Positions 8,892 to 16,958 of a DNA stretch of 64,000 nt are shown here, piece after piece. The notes under the pieces were generated by a model. The model saw only the letters and a list, made by a program, of their open reading frames with translations, made no database searches and was not told the DNA's origin. Source of the DNA: Turneriella sp. (GTDB lineage Bacteria > Spirochaetota > Leptospiria > Turneriellales > Turneriellaceae); the NCBI GenBank assembly GCA_019186965.1, contig JABARV010000001.1, forward strand, positions 62,001 through 126,000. Reading direction: 5' to 3'. Every line of letters starts with the position of its first letter. Within the stretch, counting starts at the first letter, position 1. The translations under genes and the position numbers were made by a program.

Positions 8892-10769
8892 ATGCAGAAG
8901 TTTTTTTTTGTGTGTGTTTTATACTTTTCCTTTTTACCCGTTTCATGGGCAAAAGAAATCCAAGAAAATCCGCTCCAAAAAAAACTTGAACGCTACCAAC
9001 CTTTTAGCCTTGAGGGAATTGAAACTTCCGCAGCTTCAATCAACTTTAATCCACGTTTGGTTGCAGAAGAATTAGGGCAAAAACTCAACCAATTTTATTT
9101 AAGCGACCCTTCCGCAAAAAAAGTTGCAAACCGTCAAGATAACGACTCCAACACCGCGTGGTTTCGTAAAGAATGGAACGTAAACATCCAACGGCTTTTT
9201 ATGCGTGATCTTTTAGCAAAACCGCAAAAGTCATTCCTCATTAAAGAGGCCCCTAATATATCTCAACTCCATTATTATTACGCCGAAGCGCAAATGAAAC
9301 TTAAAAAGCCGTACCATGCTGCATTCCATTTCGCGCAAGCTTTGCGCTACCGTAGTTTGCAGCTCGACGATGCAATTTACACAGACTCGGATAGGTTAGC
9401 CCTTGTAAAAGCAGGGGATGCTGAAATAAACGACGCACAAAACTATAAAACCCTCAAAGCAACGCTTACCGAAAAAGCAAAAGAAAAAGAGCGGTTAGAA
9501 GAAGAGCTTGTTCTTTTGGACGACCGCTCCCGTTCGCCTTACACCCCTCCTCCGCAACCAGGGCAAACAGTAGACGCAGAAAAGCGCAGACAAAACCAAT
9601 TGATTAGCGACGAAAAAGCGCGTACACAACAGGCTTTAGCGCGCCTTAAAGACGAATACGAAAAAGCGAAAAACGACTTTTCTGCTGCTGAAAACAAATT
9701 CAAGGAACATGCAAAAAATTACAATAGAAAATCCGCAGACATGCTTATAGAAATGTCTACGTTAGTACGGCAAATTGAAGATGCAATTAAAGAACGCTCA
9801 AAAGTCCTCAATAAAAAAGCCCTCTACAAAACAAACTTTAACCAAACCTTACAGCACGACTACAGCCAAAATAGGCAGTTTACTGCGTACGCAAATATCC
9901 TTGAGGCTGCAACGCGCCTTGACGCAGAAAATCCACAGACCAATTACCTTTTGGCCGAAGAATACCGCACCTCGCAAGACACATCGCGTAGTATAGACGC
10001 ATACGAACGGGCACTCGAGGCAAACAAAACACCGCGTACGGGGTTTGAACTCAAAACCGAACAAATACAAAAAGCACACGCATCTTTAGGAGCGCTTTAT
10101 TACGCAAAACACCGCTATGTCGATGCTGCTTTTTTTTACGAAAAAGCGTACGACGCAGCGTTAGAGGGGCGTGAGAAACAAAACCTTGCGTGGCAATTGG
10201 CAAAACTCCACGCCGAAAAAACAGGAAACTACGACCGTGCAATTACGCTTTTTGAAAATTATTTGAAATCTATCTCGGCATTAAACCCAAGCGACATAAC
10301 AGAGAGAACACAATGGATTAAAGAGCGCTTTTTGGCGAACCGGTATCTTGTACTAATGTACGGCAAGAAAAACCGTCCAACGCAGTTGAAATCCGCGCTT
10401 GGAAATGCCCAAAACGCACACCAAGATTTAGAAAAACTAATTGTAGATTTACGTACGCGCAACGACAAAACCTACCAAGATATGCAAAATGCTAAAAAAA
10501 ACCTCTTTGACGACGTACGTAGCCGCGAATTAAACACATTCCTCAAACTCGAATCTGATTTTGAAAAACAAAAGCACGAACTTGCAATCATTGAAACTGT
10601 TCGCAATAGCCTACCCCTTGCGCAATTTTACCACCAATACGCAGTATTCCTCGAGGGGCAGCACGATATAGAAGGAGCGATAGCCGTGTATAAAATGGCG
10701 GAAAAACACGGTATAGGCGCAGACCACGCGCGGCGCGAACAAAATCGTCTACACAGGCTTTATCCATGA
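8892..10769 (+). CDS. Exported TPR / coiled-coil protein of unknown function
   Basis: The 625-residue product starts with a hydrophobic signal sequence (MQKFFFVCVLYFSFLPVSWA), so it is exported. The central part (about residues 190-310) is a charged, glutamate/lysine-rich coiled coil. Tetratricopeptide-like repeats follow from about residue 330, including YANILEAATRLDAENPQTNY, an SIDAYERALEANKT unit and GALYYAKHRYVDAAFFYEKA; more repeats occur near the C-terminus. These repeats usually serve protein-protein contacts. A TTG at 8877 would add five residues; the ATG at 8892 places the signal peptide normally. The next gene (FcpA-like) is also a helical periplasmic protein but has its own leader region, so a shared role in the flagellar sheath is only a guess. 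Confidence 0.7.
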   Translation: MQKFFFVCVLYFSFLPVSWAKEIQENPLQKKLERYQPFSLEGIETSAASINFNPRLVAEELGQKLNQFYLSDPSAKKVANRQDNDSNTAWFRKEWNVNIQRLFMRDLLAKPQKSFLIKEAPNISQLHYYYAEAQMKLKKPYHAAFHFAQALRYRSLQLDDAIYTDSDRLALVKAGDAEINDAQNYKTLKATLTEKAKEKERLEEELVLLDDRSRSPYTPPPQPGQTVDAEKRRQNQLISDEKARTQQALARLKDEYEKAKNDFSAAENKFKEHAKNYNRKSADMLIEMSTLVRQIEDAIKERSKVLNKKALYKTNFNQTLQHDYSQNRQFTAYANILEAATRLDAENPQTNYLLAEEYRTSQDTSRSIDAYERALEANKTPRTGFELKTEQIQKAHASLGALYYAKHRYVDAAFFYEKAYDAALEGREKQNLAWQLAKLHAEKTGNYDRAITLFENYLKSISALNPSDITERTQWIKERFLANRYLVLMYGKKNRPTQLKSALGNAQNAHQDLEKLIVDLRTRNDKTYQDMQNAKKNLFDDVRSRELNTFLKLESDFEKQKHELAIIETVRNSLPLAQFYHQYAVFLEGQHDIEGAIAVYKMAEKHGIGADHARREQNRLHRLYP

Positions 10770-10785
10770 CGGAAAGGTATTATTT

Positions 10786-10797
10786 GGGTGCGCACCC
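10786..10797. other. Perfect 12-bp palindrome after the TPR gene
   Basis: GGGTGCGCACCC lies 17 bases beyond the TPR gene stop and is followed by an AT-rich run (GTATTATTTT). It may be a weak terminator or a binding site in the leader of the FcpA-like gene. The T-run is broken, so termination is not certain. Confidence 0.35.
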
Positions 10798-10940
10798 GTA
10801 TTATTTTGAAAACTCAATTTAAGATTTACGGGAGAAAAGCCGACACAGAATATAGTAACATATAGGGACTTAGGGGGTGGTTGTTATAAAGCTGCTTAAT
10901 AAGTTCTTAAAACGGACGAAAAGTTTTGAAGGAGAACTAT

Positions 10941-11780
10941 ATGAAAAAACTTATTGCAGTAGTGGCTACATTAGCTATCTGCGTTAGCCCTGCGCTTTTT
11001 GCGCAAAACAAGAGTACTCAGCCCAATAGCGGCGCTGGTACAGCAGCACCTCCAACGCCTGCTGAAGAAAAAGAAGCAAAGTGGTTTAACCCCGATTATA
11101 GGCCATACGTAGCTTCATTCGACGAACTGTATAAATTGGGCGACGATTACGCGAACAATAAATTTCGTTTAGCGTTATCGAACTACCAAACTGGACGCTC
11201 TATTTTAGATAAAATGCGCGAAGAAGTACAACGCAACAAAGAAGAATGGGCGGATGCAAAATACTTAAACGAAAAGTGGTATTGGCAAACAATCGACCGT
11301 AAAATGCGTGAAGAGCGTATTTTATCCGAGAAAAAAAGCCGCGCAAAAATTAAAGCAGTAACATACTTTACACGCGCAATTAACCACCTCGACGAAATCC
11401 AAAACCGCGCTTTCCGCGAAAAACAACAAATGAAGGACCTTACGGCGTCTGTTTATCGCGATTGGATTATTGCACAGTACGACTTGGGCAACCTTCCACA
11501 GACAATCGATCTCCTCGAGCGTTATCTGAAAATCGATCCCCAATTCGAAACCGAAATATCTCCGCATAAATACCTCGCTTCTGGCTACGGTTTCAAAGAA
11601 GCTGTTTTAGAAAAATACAACAAAGGTACAGAGGCAGAGCTTATTTTCTATAAGAAAAATAAAAATAAGCACCTGTTACGCGCTACAGAACTCAAGTACA
11701 AGAAAGATTCTCCTGAATACGAACATATTCTTGAGGTTGTAAACCGCGACGAGATTATCGCGACTAAACCATCTCCATAA
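10941..11780 (+). CDS. Probable flagellar-coiling protein FcpA-like, periplasmic
   Basis: The ATG at 10941 has a strong GGAG site just upstream (GAAGGAGAACTAT) and opens with a signal peptide ending SPALFA|QN. The mature protein of about 255 residues is almost wholly helical and charged. It starts with a proline/glutamate linker leading to KWFNPDYRPYVASFDELY. That segment, the central NHLDEIQN and the tail KNKHLLRATELKYKKDSPEY match my memory of Leptospira FcpA, a flagellar sheath protein needed for flagellar coiling and translational motility. FcpA-type proteins are known only from the Leptospira/Leptonema/Turneriella group, so this is also a taxonomic marker. Identification is from recalled sequence and not verified. 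A strong terminator lies 30 bases downstream, so it is probably expressed on its own. Confidence 0.55.
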   Translation: MKKLIAVVATLAICVSPALFAQNKSTQPNSGAGTAAPPTPAEEKEAKWFNPDYRPYVASFDELYKLGDDYANNKFRLALSNYQTGRSILDKMREEVQRNKEEWADAKYLNEKWYWQTIDRKMREERILSEKKSRAKIKAVTYFTRAINHLDEIQNRAFREKQQMKDLTASVYRDWIIAQYDLGNLPQTIDLLERYLKIDPQFETEISPHKYLASGYGFKEAVLEKYNKGTEAELIFYKKNKNKHLLRATELKYKKDSPEYEHILEVVNRDEIIATKPSP

Positions 11781-11811
11781 ACACTCGCACGAAGCTAATC
11801 GTCCAAAAAAT

Positions 11812-11848
11812 AAATGGCCTACGTTTTAAAAACGTAGGCCATTTTTTT
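11812..11848 (+). terminator. Strong intrinsic terminator after the FcpA-like gene
   Basis: A perfect 16-bp inverted repeat (arms 11812-11827 and 11829-11844, containing TGGCCTACGTTTT) is followed by a run of seven T on the plus strand. Because the outer arms carry A and T runs it can work in both directions, but the nearest gene end is that of the FcpA-like gene 31 bases upstream. It separates that gene from tRNA-Arg and prfA. Confidence 0.9.
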
Positions 11849-11911
11849 ATACAGATTTATTATGTGATTGTCCGCCTCTCTCTTTTATTCGTCTAAGCTC
11901 TGTAACTTTAC

Positions 11912-11984
11912 GCTCCTATAGCTCAGAAGGATAGAGCAGCGCCCTCCTAAGGCGAAGACCCCAGTTCGACTCCGGGTGGGAGCA
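11912..11984 (+). tRNA. tRNA-Arg (anticodon CCU)
   Basis: A 73-nt cloverleaf can be drawn. The acceptor arms GCTCCTA/TGGGAGC pair with one G-U, the D-arm is GCTC/GAGC, and a 7-base anticodon loop CTCCTAA presents CCU, which reads AGG arginine codons. The T-loop is TTCGACT and the discriminator is A. CCA is not encoded. The first anticodon-stem pair (G-A) and one T-stem pair (A-C) are mismatched, which is unusual but tolerable. It lies between a terminator and prfA and may be read with prfA. Confidence 0.88.
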
Positions 11985-12026
11985 AAAACGCGCAGGTATA
12001 TATAAAAGCGCGTAGCAGGCTTTAAT

Positions 12027-13121
12027 ATGGCAGAACTCAACGAAAATAACCTACGCACGATTGTCGCACACTTTGCCGCAATCGAAGAGCGTATGGCAGA
12101 TCCACAGGTAACCTCGGATACAAAGCGCTTAACCGAACTTTCTCGCGAAAGGGCGCGTATTTCTACAGCAGCGGAGCTTGCATCGCAGTGGCTCTCGCTT
12201 AAAAGCCAAATTGACGATTGTTCAAAAGCCCTTGAAACCGAAAAAGACCGCGAAATGCAAGATGTTTTAAAAGGTGAACTCGAAGAACTGCGTACACAAT
12301 TCCAAGCCCTTTCAGAAAAATTGCAGCTTGAACTTATTCCCAAAGACCAAGATGCAGGAAAAAATATTTATTTAGAAATCCGTGCGGGTACAGGCGGAGA
12401 CGAGGCAGGCCTTTTCGTGCGTGACTTATTCCGCATGTATACCCGCTACTTTGACACGATTGGCCTTAAATACGAAATACAAGACCTTAGCGAAACAGGC
12501 GTGGGCGGCTTTAAAGAAGCAATTTTATACGTCGCCGGAGACAAAGCATACGAACTGTTGCATTTTGAAGCGGGTACGCACCGCGTACAGCGTATCCCCG
12601 CGACAGAAGCAAATGGGCGCATACACACCTCCGCGGTAACTGTCGCGGTTATTCCCGAAGCCGACGAGGACGAAATTACGATAAACCCCAACGATTTACG
12701 CATCGACGTTTTTCGCTCCTCAGGGGCAGGAGGCCAGCACGTCAACAAAACGGAATCGGCAGTGCGTATAACGCACATCCCCACAGGAATTGTCGTGGGT
12801 TGCCAAGAGGAAAAATCGCAGATTAAAAACCGCGCCAAAGCAATGAAAGCCCTTATGTCGAAATTGGTCGAGAAACAAAAAGAAGAGCATGCTGAAAAAT
12901 ACGCGACAGAAAAAAAAGCGCAGGTGGGTTCGGGAGACAGGAGCGAAAAAATACGCACGTATAACTTTCCACAAAACCGTGTAACAGACCACCGCATTAA
13001 TTTTACCGCACACAACCTCGATCAAGTTATGGACGGAAAACTCGAAGATATTATAGGCGCCCTACTTTTAGCAGACCGCGAAGCCAAAATGCGCAAAGGA
13101 GAAAACGCCGTCGCAAAATAA
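12027..13121 (+). CDS. prfA: Peptide chain release factor 1
   Basis: RF1 ends translation at UAA and UAG codons. The 364-residue product has the usual length. It carries the stop-codon-reading PAT motif (RVQRIPATEANGRIHTS) that marks RF1 rather than RF2, the GGQ peptidyl-transferase loop (SSGAGGQHVNKTESA) and the terminal RVTDHRINFTAHNLDQVMDG helix. The N-terminal helical domain runs to about residue 110. It begins 43 bases after the tRNA-Arg gene and is followed after 14 bases by the FtsW/RodA-family gene. A prmC methyltransferase gene, often adjacent, is not in this stretch. Confidence 0.96.
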   Translation: MAELNENNLRTIVAHFAAIEERMADPQVTSDTKRLTELSRERARISTAAELASQWLSLKSQIDDCSKALETEKDREMQDVLKGELEELRTQFQALSEKLQLELIPKDQDAGKNIYLEIRAGTGGDEAGLFVRDLFRMYTRYFDTIGLKYEIQDLSETGVGGFKEAILYVAGDKAYELLHFEAGTHRVQRIPATEANGRIHTSAVTVAVIPEADEDEITINPNDLRIDVFRSSGAGGQHVNKTESAVRITHIPTGIVVGCQEEKSQIKNRAKAMKALMSKLVEKQKEEHAEKYATEKKAQVGSGDRSEKIRTYNFPQNRVTDHRINFTAHNLDQVMDGKLEDIIGALLLADREAKMRKGENAVAK

Positions 13122-13135
13122 CGCACTCTTTTCTA

Positions 13136-14272
13136 ATGAAACACTTTGCGCACAACGAAGAATCGTCATTTTCCTACGGCACCAACCTTTTACTTTTCGG
13201 CATTGTTATCGCGCTTGTTGTGTTTGGCCTAAACATCCTCTTGGCGTCGTCATCTTTTATGGCGCGAGAACAATTTAGCGATCCATATTTTTTTCTTAAA
13301 AAGCAAGCATTCGCCGCTTTTTTAGGTTTTTTGGGGCTTCTTGCAGCAACGCAAATTAATCCCGAAAAATACCGCCAATGGGTTTGGCTATTTTATGCGG
13401 CAACTATTGTACTTTTGATTCTCGTATTTATTCCAGGGCTTGGAAAAAAAGCCGGCGGTGCAAACAGGTGGATTGTCGTTGCGGGATTTTCTGTACAGCC
13501 TTCGGACTTTGCAAAAATCGCGCTCGTTTTGCTCCTTTCGCGTATCTATTCGCAAAACCAAACAGCAAGCACACGCGAACAGGATAAAGTCGACTGGCGC
13601 CTTTCGTTCGTAACGCTCTTTGTTGTGGCGCTACCTACGTTCCTAATTGCCATAGAACAAGATTTAGGTACGGCAATCCATCTTGTTCTTATTGCAAGCG
13701 CTTTACTTTTTTTTACCCGCTACCCACTTACGATGCAGTTGGGAGCTTTTGTCCTAAGTGCTGCGGCAATAATTTATATCATCATAAAAACACCTTTCCG
13801 GCTGGGCCGTATATCCGCCTGGTTAAACCCCTGGGACGAACGCTACGGCGCTGGATTCCAACTTGTTGCCTCAATGAAATCTTTTCTCGCCGGTGGCCTT
13901 ACAGGAAAAGGACTTGGGGAAGAGCTTGTACGGCACCATTTACAAGAACGGCACACCGATTTTATTCTTGCAATTGTCGCAGAAGATTTGGGCGCGTTGG
14001 GAGTCATTGGACTTTTTCTTGCATACTTCACCTTTGCAATTTATGCGCTTTACCTTGCGTCACGGCTACGCGATGATTTTGCACGCCTAATTGCTACAGG
14101 CTGTGCGCTCAGCTTAATTCTTCAAGTGGTTATAAATAGCGGCGTCACAATGGGGCTTTTTCCAACAAAAGGAATTAATCTACCGCTTGTCTCCAACGGT
14201 GGAACTTCACTTTTTGTCTATATGGTAATGTGCGGGATGCTTTTGAGCGCACTGCGCCGCGAAAGGGTGTAA
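13136..14272 (+). CDS. FtsW/RodA/SpoVE-family peptidoglycan polymerase
   Basis: This is a polytopic SEDS protein of 378 residues, with about ten membrane helices, that polymerises lipid II into glycan strands. Family motifs visible are GANRWI followed by QPSDFAKI, EQDLGTA, the AEDLGALGVIG loop, and the C-terminal NSGVTMGLFPTKGINLPLVSNGGTS. The PTKG-x-x-LP form is closer to FtsW/SpoVE (septal) than to RodA (side wall), but the family call is much safer than the subtype. Asparagine replaces the usual tyrosine in the LVSNGGTS segment. It sits 14 bases behind prfA, so the two are likely co-transcribed, and it converges on the hicB-like gene. Confidence 0.9.
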   Translation: MKHFAHNEESSFSYGTNLLLFGIVIALVVFGLNILLASSSFMAREQFSDPYFFLKKQAFAAFLGFLGLLAATQINPEKYRQWVWLFYAATIVLLILVFIPGLGKKAGGANRWIVVAGFSVQPSDFAKIALVLLLSRIYSQNQTASTREQDKVDWRLSFVTLFVVALPTFLIAIEQDLGTAIHLVLIASALLFFTRYPLTMQLGAFVLSAAAIIYIIIKTPFRLGRISAWLNPWDERYGAGFQLVASMKSFLAGGLTGKGLGEELVRHHLQERHTDFILAIVAEDLGALGVIGLFLAYFTFAIYALYLASRLRDDFARLIATGCALSLILQVVINSGVTMGLFPTKGINLPLVSNGGTSLFVYMVMCGMLLSALRRERV

Positions 14273-14287
14273 GTCTTAGCGGTATTC

Positions 14288-14521
14288 TTAGTTAAGAAAA
14301 GATTCCCCACGCGCCTCTACGGGAGTTTTGAGACCTGCGAGTAACTCAGACGCATCGATTTTATACCCTAAATCCTGCGCCGTTGATGCATAAAACGCGA
14401 TTACGTGCTTTAGGCGGCGGCGTGCCTCTTCGGCATCTACACCATACGTATATACATCAAGCTCCGGACACGAGGCGACGTATTCACCCTCTTTTTCGTA
14501 CACGCGTATGCTTAAGTCCAC
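14288..14521 (-). CDS. HicB-like antitoxin domain protein, orphan
   Basis: This is a 77-residue protein with the partial RNase H fold of HicB antitoxins: a beta strand (LSIRVYEKEGEYVASCPEL), then DVYTYGVDAEEARRRLKHVI leading into a helix. HicB normally neutralises the HicA mRNA interferase encoded beside it. No HicA-like frame is found on either side, since the ftsW/rodA end and a HIT gene are the neighbours, so this is a solitary copy. The C-terminal DNA-binding domain of many HicB proteins is missing; the chain ends soon after the first domain. It starts at GTG with no clear ribosome-binding site. It may be a relic, or one of the stand-alone HicB-fold proteins of other function. Confidence 0.65.
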   Translation of the reverse strand: MDLSIRVYEKEGEYVASCPELDVYTYGVDAEEARRRLKHVIAFYASTAQDLGYKIDASELLAGLKTPVEARGESFLN

Positions 14522-14587
14522 ATTCTATTTTCGGAGGAATACACCCCTCTTCATGAGGAAAAAGCGCTCTACGATGCGACATAAATA

Positions 14588-15004
14588 TTATTTGGGTATC
14601 TTTAACATTCGGATTAACCGCGCCACCATTTTTCCAGCTTCGACTTCGGGATAAACTTCCATCGGCAAATTACCCCAAACAGGTTTTGGCCATGCAGCGT
14701 CGTTTGCAAAACGCGCAACAATGTGTACGTGCAGTTGTGGCACCATGTTCCCCAGCGCGGCCACGTTTAACTTTGTTGGATTGAACTCCTCTTTTAAAGC
14801 GCGAGAAACAAATGAAATTTCTTTCCATAGAAGTTCTTCTTGAAAGCCCTCTAAATCGATAATCTCTTTTTTGCCTGCAACCTTTGGCACAAGTACAAGC
14901 CACGGTAAAAGAGCCGTGTTCATCAAACGTACTGTCGAAAGCGTAAGGTCTGTTACAAAGAGGGTGTCTGCTGCAAGGCGCGTATCGAGCGTAAAATTAG
15001 GCAT
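14588..15004 (-). CDS. HIT-domain protein
   Basis: This is a histidine-triad superfamily protein of 138 residues. The conserved C-terminal segment is GNMVPQLHVHIVARF followed by the AAWPKPVWG loop, which marks a bacterial HIT subgroup where the third histidine of the triad is replaced by a hydrophobic residue. Such proteins are expected to bind nucleotides; the reaction is not known for this subgroup. The ATG at 15004 overlaps the stop of the HAD gene, showing translational coupling, so I reject a longer start at 15058 that would lie inside that gene. The order TonB-like, HAD phosphatase, HIT suggests one transcript. Confidence 0.82.
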   Translation of the reverse strand: MPNFTLDTRLAADTLFVTDLTLSTVRLMNTALLPWLVLVPKVAGKKEIIDLEGFQEELLWKEISFVSRALKEEFNPTKLNVAALGNMVPQLHVHIVARFANDAAWPKPVWGNLPMEVYPEVEAGKMVARLIRMLKIPK

Positions 15005-15650
15005 ATTGTGCAAGGTCTGCGAATTTATCCAAGCGGATTTCGTATTCGGTAATTTCACCTACTGGTGCATGCCCGTACGCACACCACGCAAAATCACAAT
15101 TAATTGTACGTGCTGCATCCAAGTCGCTTAACCTATCGCCTACCATGAGGATTGAACGTGCGCTAATCCCCGACTGGACATACGCTTTTAAAATATCGCC
15201 TTTAGAAAAATGGTGCACCCCGTCGATGTAGGTTGGCTGCGAAATATATTTTAAAATTCCCAAGTAACCTAAAATTGCGTCGATATAAGGTTTTCTTCCA
15301 TTCGAGGCAACAAGAATTTTGCCTCCTTTGGCAAGTATTTTATCTACTGTCACAGCTATGCCTTCGTAGTATTCACCGCCACCTTCGCGGATAGTTTTCG
15401 CAAGCAGAACCAATATACTGTCTGAGATTTTATCGCGTTCCGTTTCTTTAAGCTGTGGAAATAAATTTTCAAAAATTTTTTTAACAGGCTTTCCAATTTC
15501 TAACATTATACTCTCTTGTGTTGGAACAGCAAGCATAACTGAATTTTGGTTACAGTAGTTTTCAATCGCCTCTTTATATACGGGGTATATAATAGATTCT
15601 GAAGAAAATATGGTGCCATCGATATCGAGGGCAAAATAGGAATACGGCAT
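14997..15650 (-). CDS. HAD-superfamily hydrolase (phosphoglycolate phosphatase-like)
   Basis: This is a 217-residue HAD phosphatase with motif I ALDIDGTIF at the N-terminus, motif II IL-V-ASNGR in the middle, the motif III lysine (HHFSKGDILKA) and motif IV MVGDRLSDLDAA. A helical cap between motifs I and II resembles phosphoglycolate phosphatase/beta-phosphoglucomutase-type caps. The natural substrate is unknown; such enzymes remove phosphate from small metabolites. The ATG at 15650 lies three bases after the stop of the upstream TonB-like gene and places motif I at residue 8, as usual. The stop overlaps the HIT gene's ATG. Confidence 0.85.
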   Translation of the reverse strand: MPYSYFALDIDGTIFSSESIIYPVYKEAIENYCNQNSVMLAVPTQESIMLEIGKPVKKIFENLFPQLKETERDKISDSILVLLAKTIREGGGEYYEGIAVTVDKILAKGGKILVASNGRKPYIDAILGYLGILKYISQPTYIDGVHHFSKGDILKAYVQSGISARSILMVGDRLSDLDAARTINCDFAWCAYGHAPVGEITEYEIRLDKFADLAQYA

Positions 15651-15652
15651 AT

Positions 15653-16246
15653 TTAGTGGGTATAGAGTAGCGGTACTTCGATAACGTACCCCACCTCCTC
15701 TCCGTTTAAAATGTAAGGAGGACATTTTTTAGCGCCAAACGCTTTTTTTCCCGCAGCAATAAATAGTTTGCGTATTTCGGGAATTTTTTCCTCCGCTAAA
15801 TCACGGGGTAATTCGACCTTAATGGGCACATTCGCACGGACACGCCCAAATTTATCGACGGTTAGCTTCACTGTAACTGTCGCACTTCTTACATAGGGTT
15901 TTGCTTCAAGAGGAAAATTTGCCGTCGCACACCTACCGACATCGGGTAGTGTTTCCGAGCCAGTAAGTTTAACCGGCGGCGCATCGTCGATAAGCGGTGC
16001 TTTTTTAGCCGGTTCGGCTTTTGCCGGCGCTTCTGTAACGGGCGTATCTTTTTTGGGCATTACCTTTGGCTGGATAACTACACCTGTTTGCTTTTTTACA
16101 GTAGTATTTTTTTCTCCATTTATTTTTTCATTAGAAAAATTTTCTATACCACTTGGTATTGGCGTCCCACACGGCTGCAAAAAGAAAAACAGGATTAATC
16201 CCAAAATGAGCAAAAGGACAACGGTGAGTACATGGCGTGACTTCAT
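15653..16246 (-). CDS. TonB-like C-terminal domain protein, membrane-anchored (copy 2)
   Basis: This 197-residue protein has one N-terminal membrane segment (VLTVVLLLILGLILFFFLQ), a lysine/proline/alanine-rich periplasmic spacer (about 40-110) and a C-terminal domain that begins GRCATANFPLEAKPYV. The domain has a TVDKFGRVR strand, a KKCPPY motif and ends EVPLLY. This looks like the energy-transducer/AgmX type TonB C-terminal fold. The gene directly upstream encodes the same domain, with the two cysteines kept. A cysteine at the end of the membrane segment (QPCG) is not in a good lipobox. No ExbB/ExbD genes are in view. Its partner in the outer membrane is unknown. Confidence 0.7.
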   Translation of the reverse strand: MKSRHVLTVVLLLILGLILFFFLQPCGTPIPSGIENFSNEKINGEKNTTVKKQTGVVIQPKVMPKKDTPVTEAPAKAEPAKKAPLIDDAPPVKLTGSETLPDVGRCATANFPLEAKPYVRSATVTVKLTVDKFGRVRANVPIKVELPRDLAEEKIPEIRKLFIAAGKKAFGAKKCPPYILNGEEVGYVIEVPLLYTH

Positions 16247-16270
16247 GGAAGTGACAAAATAATTCCGCGT

Positions 16271-16957
16271 TTAGTTGTAAAGTTCATAACTAAGCGGCAC
16301 TTCAAGCTTGTAGGGTTTGCTCTCGCCGTTTACATAGTAGAGAGGGCACTTACGCCCCAAAAGAGACTCGCGGGCTGCTTTCATAAAAAGCGATTTCATA
16401 CGCGATTTTAGTTCCGGTGGAAGCTCTTTATTTATTTGCACAAAAAGGGGTTTTGCTTCACGCACAAGCCCTGTCTTGTCGACAGTAATTTGGATTGGCA
16501 CCAATGCCTCTTCAACATACGCTTTAGCCTCAGCGGGAAAATTACGCAACGCGCAGCGTGCAATGTTGGGAGCGCCTCCGCCTGTACCGGTACCTTCAAC
16601 GTCGAGATCCACGACACCTTCCCCGTCGACGCTACCCCCTGCTTCGTTTGCAGGTATTGCCGTTGCTTCCTTTTTTTCTTTAACAAACTGGTTTCCAAAA
16701 ACTTCGTCGACTTCAATGACGGGCGCACGCCGCGCACGCGGCTTAAAATCGCCTAAATCGACAGAAATGGCGGAGAAAGAAATTTCTTGGGATTTTCCCT
16801 CCCATGCCGTAGCGAAATAAATTCCAATTTCGATAAAAAAAGCAGTGGATACGGCAATCCACAGGTAACGCCGTTTCTTCTTGTCGTGCGCACGCTTAAA
16901 AGAGTCCAGTAAACTGTTAAGGGCGCTACTATAAGTGGGTAGCAAAGCGCCATCCAT
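16271..16957 (-). CDS. TonB-like C-terminal domain protein, membrane-anchored (copy 1)
   Basis: This 228-residue protein has a cytoplasmic N-terminus of about 30 basic residues and a membrane helix (YLWIAVSTAFFIEIGIYFAT). An acidic glycine-rich spacer follows (to about 130), then a C-terminal domain starting ARCALRNFPAEAKAYV and ending KLEVPLSYELYN. It is a paralogue of the following gene: both share an RCA-x-x-NFP-x-EAK start, a VDK-x-G-x-VR strand, a K-CP-x-Y-x-x-NGE turn and an EVPL end. The architecture is that of TonB-type transducers that couple inner-membrane energy to outer-membrane transport. It follows the fur gene by one base, so iron- or metal-dependent expression is plausible but inferred. 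Confidence 0.7.
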   Translation of the reverse strand: MDGALLPTYSSALNSLLDSFKRAHDKKKRRYLWIAVSTAFFIEIGIYFATAWEGKSQEISFSAISVDLGDFKPRARRAPVIEVDEVFGNQFVKEKKEATAIPANEAGGSVDGEGVVDLDVEGTGTGGGAPNIARCALRNFPAEAKAYVEEALVPIQITVDKTGLVREAKPLFVQINKELPPELKSRMKSLFMKAARESLLGRKCPLYYVNGESKPYKLEVPLSYELYN

Positions 16958-16958
16958 T

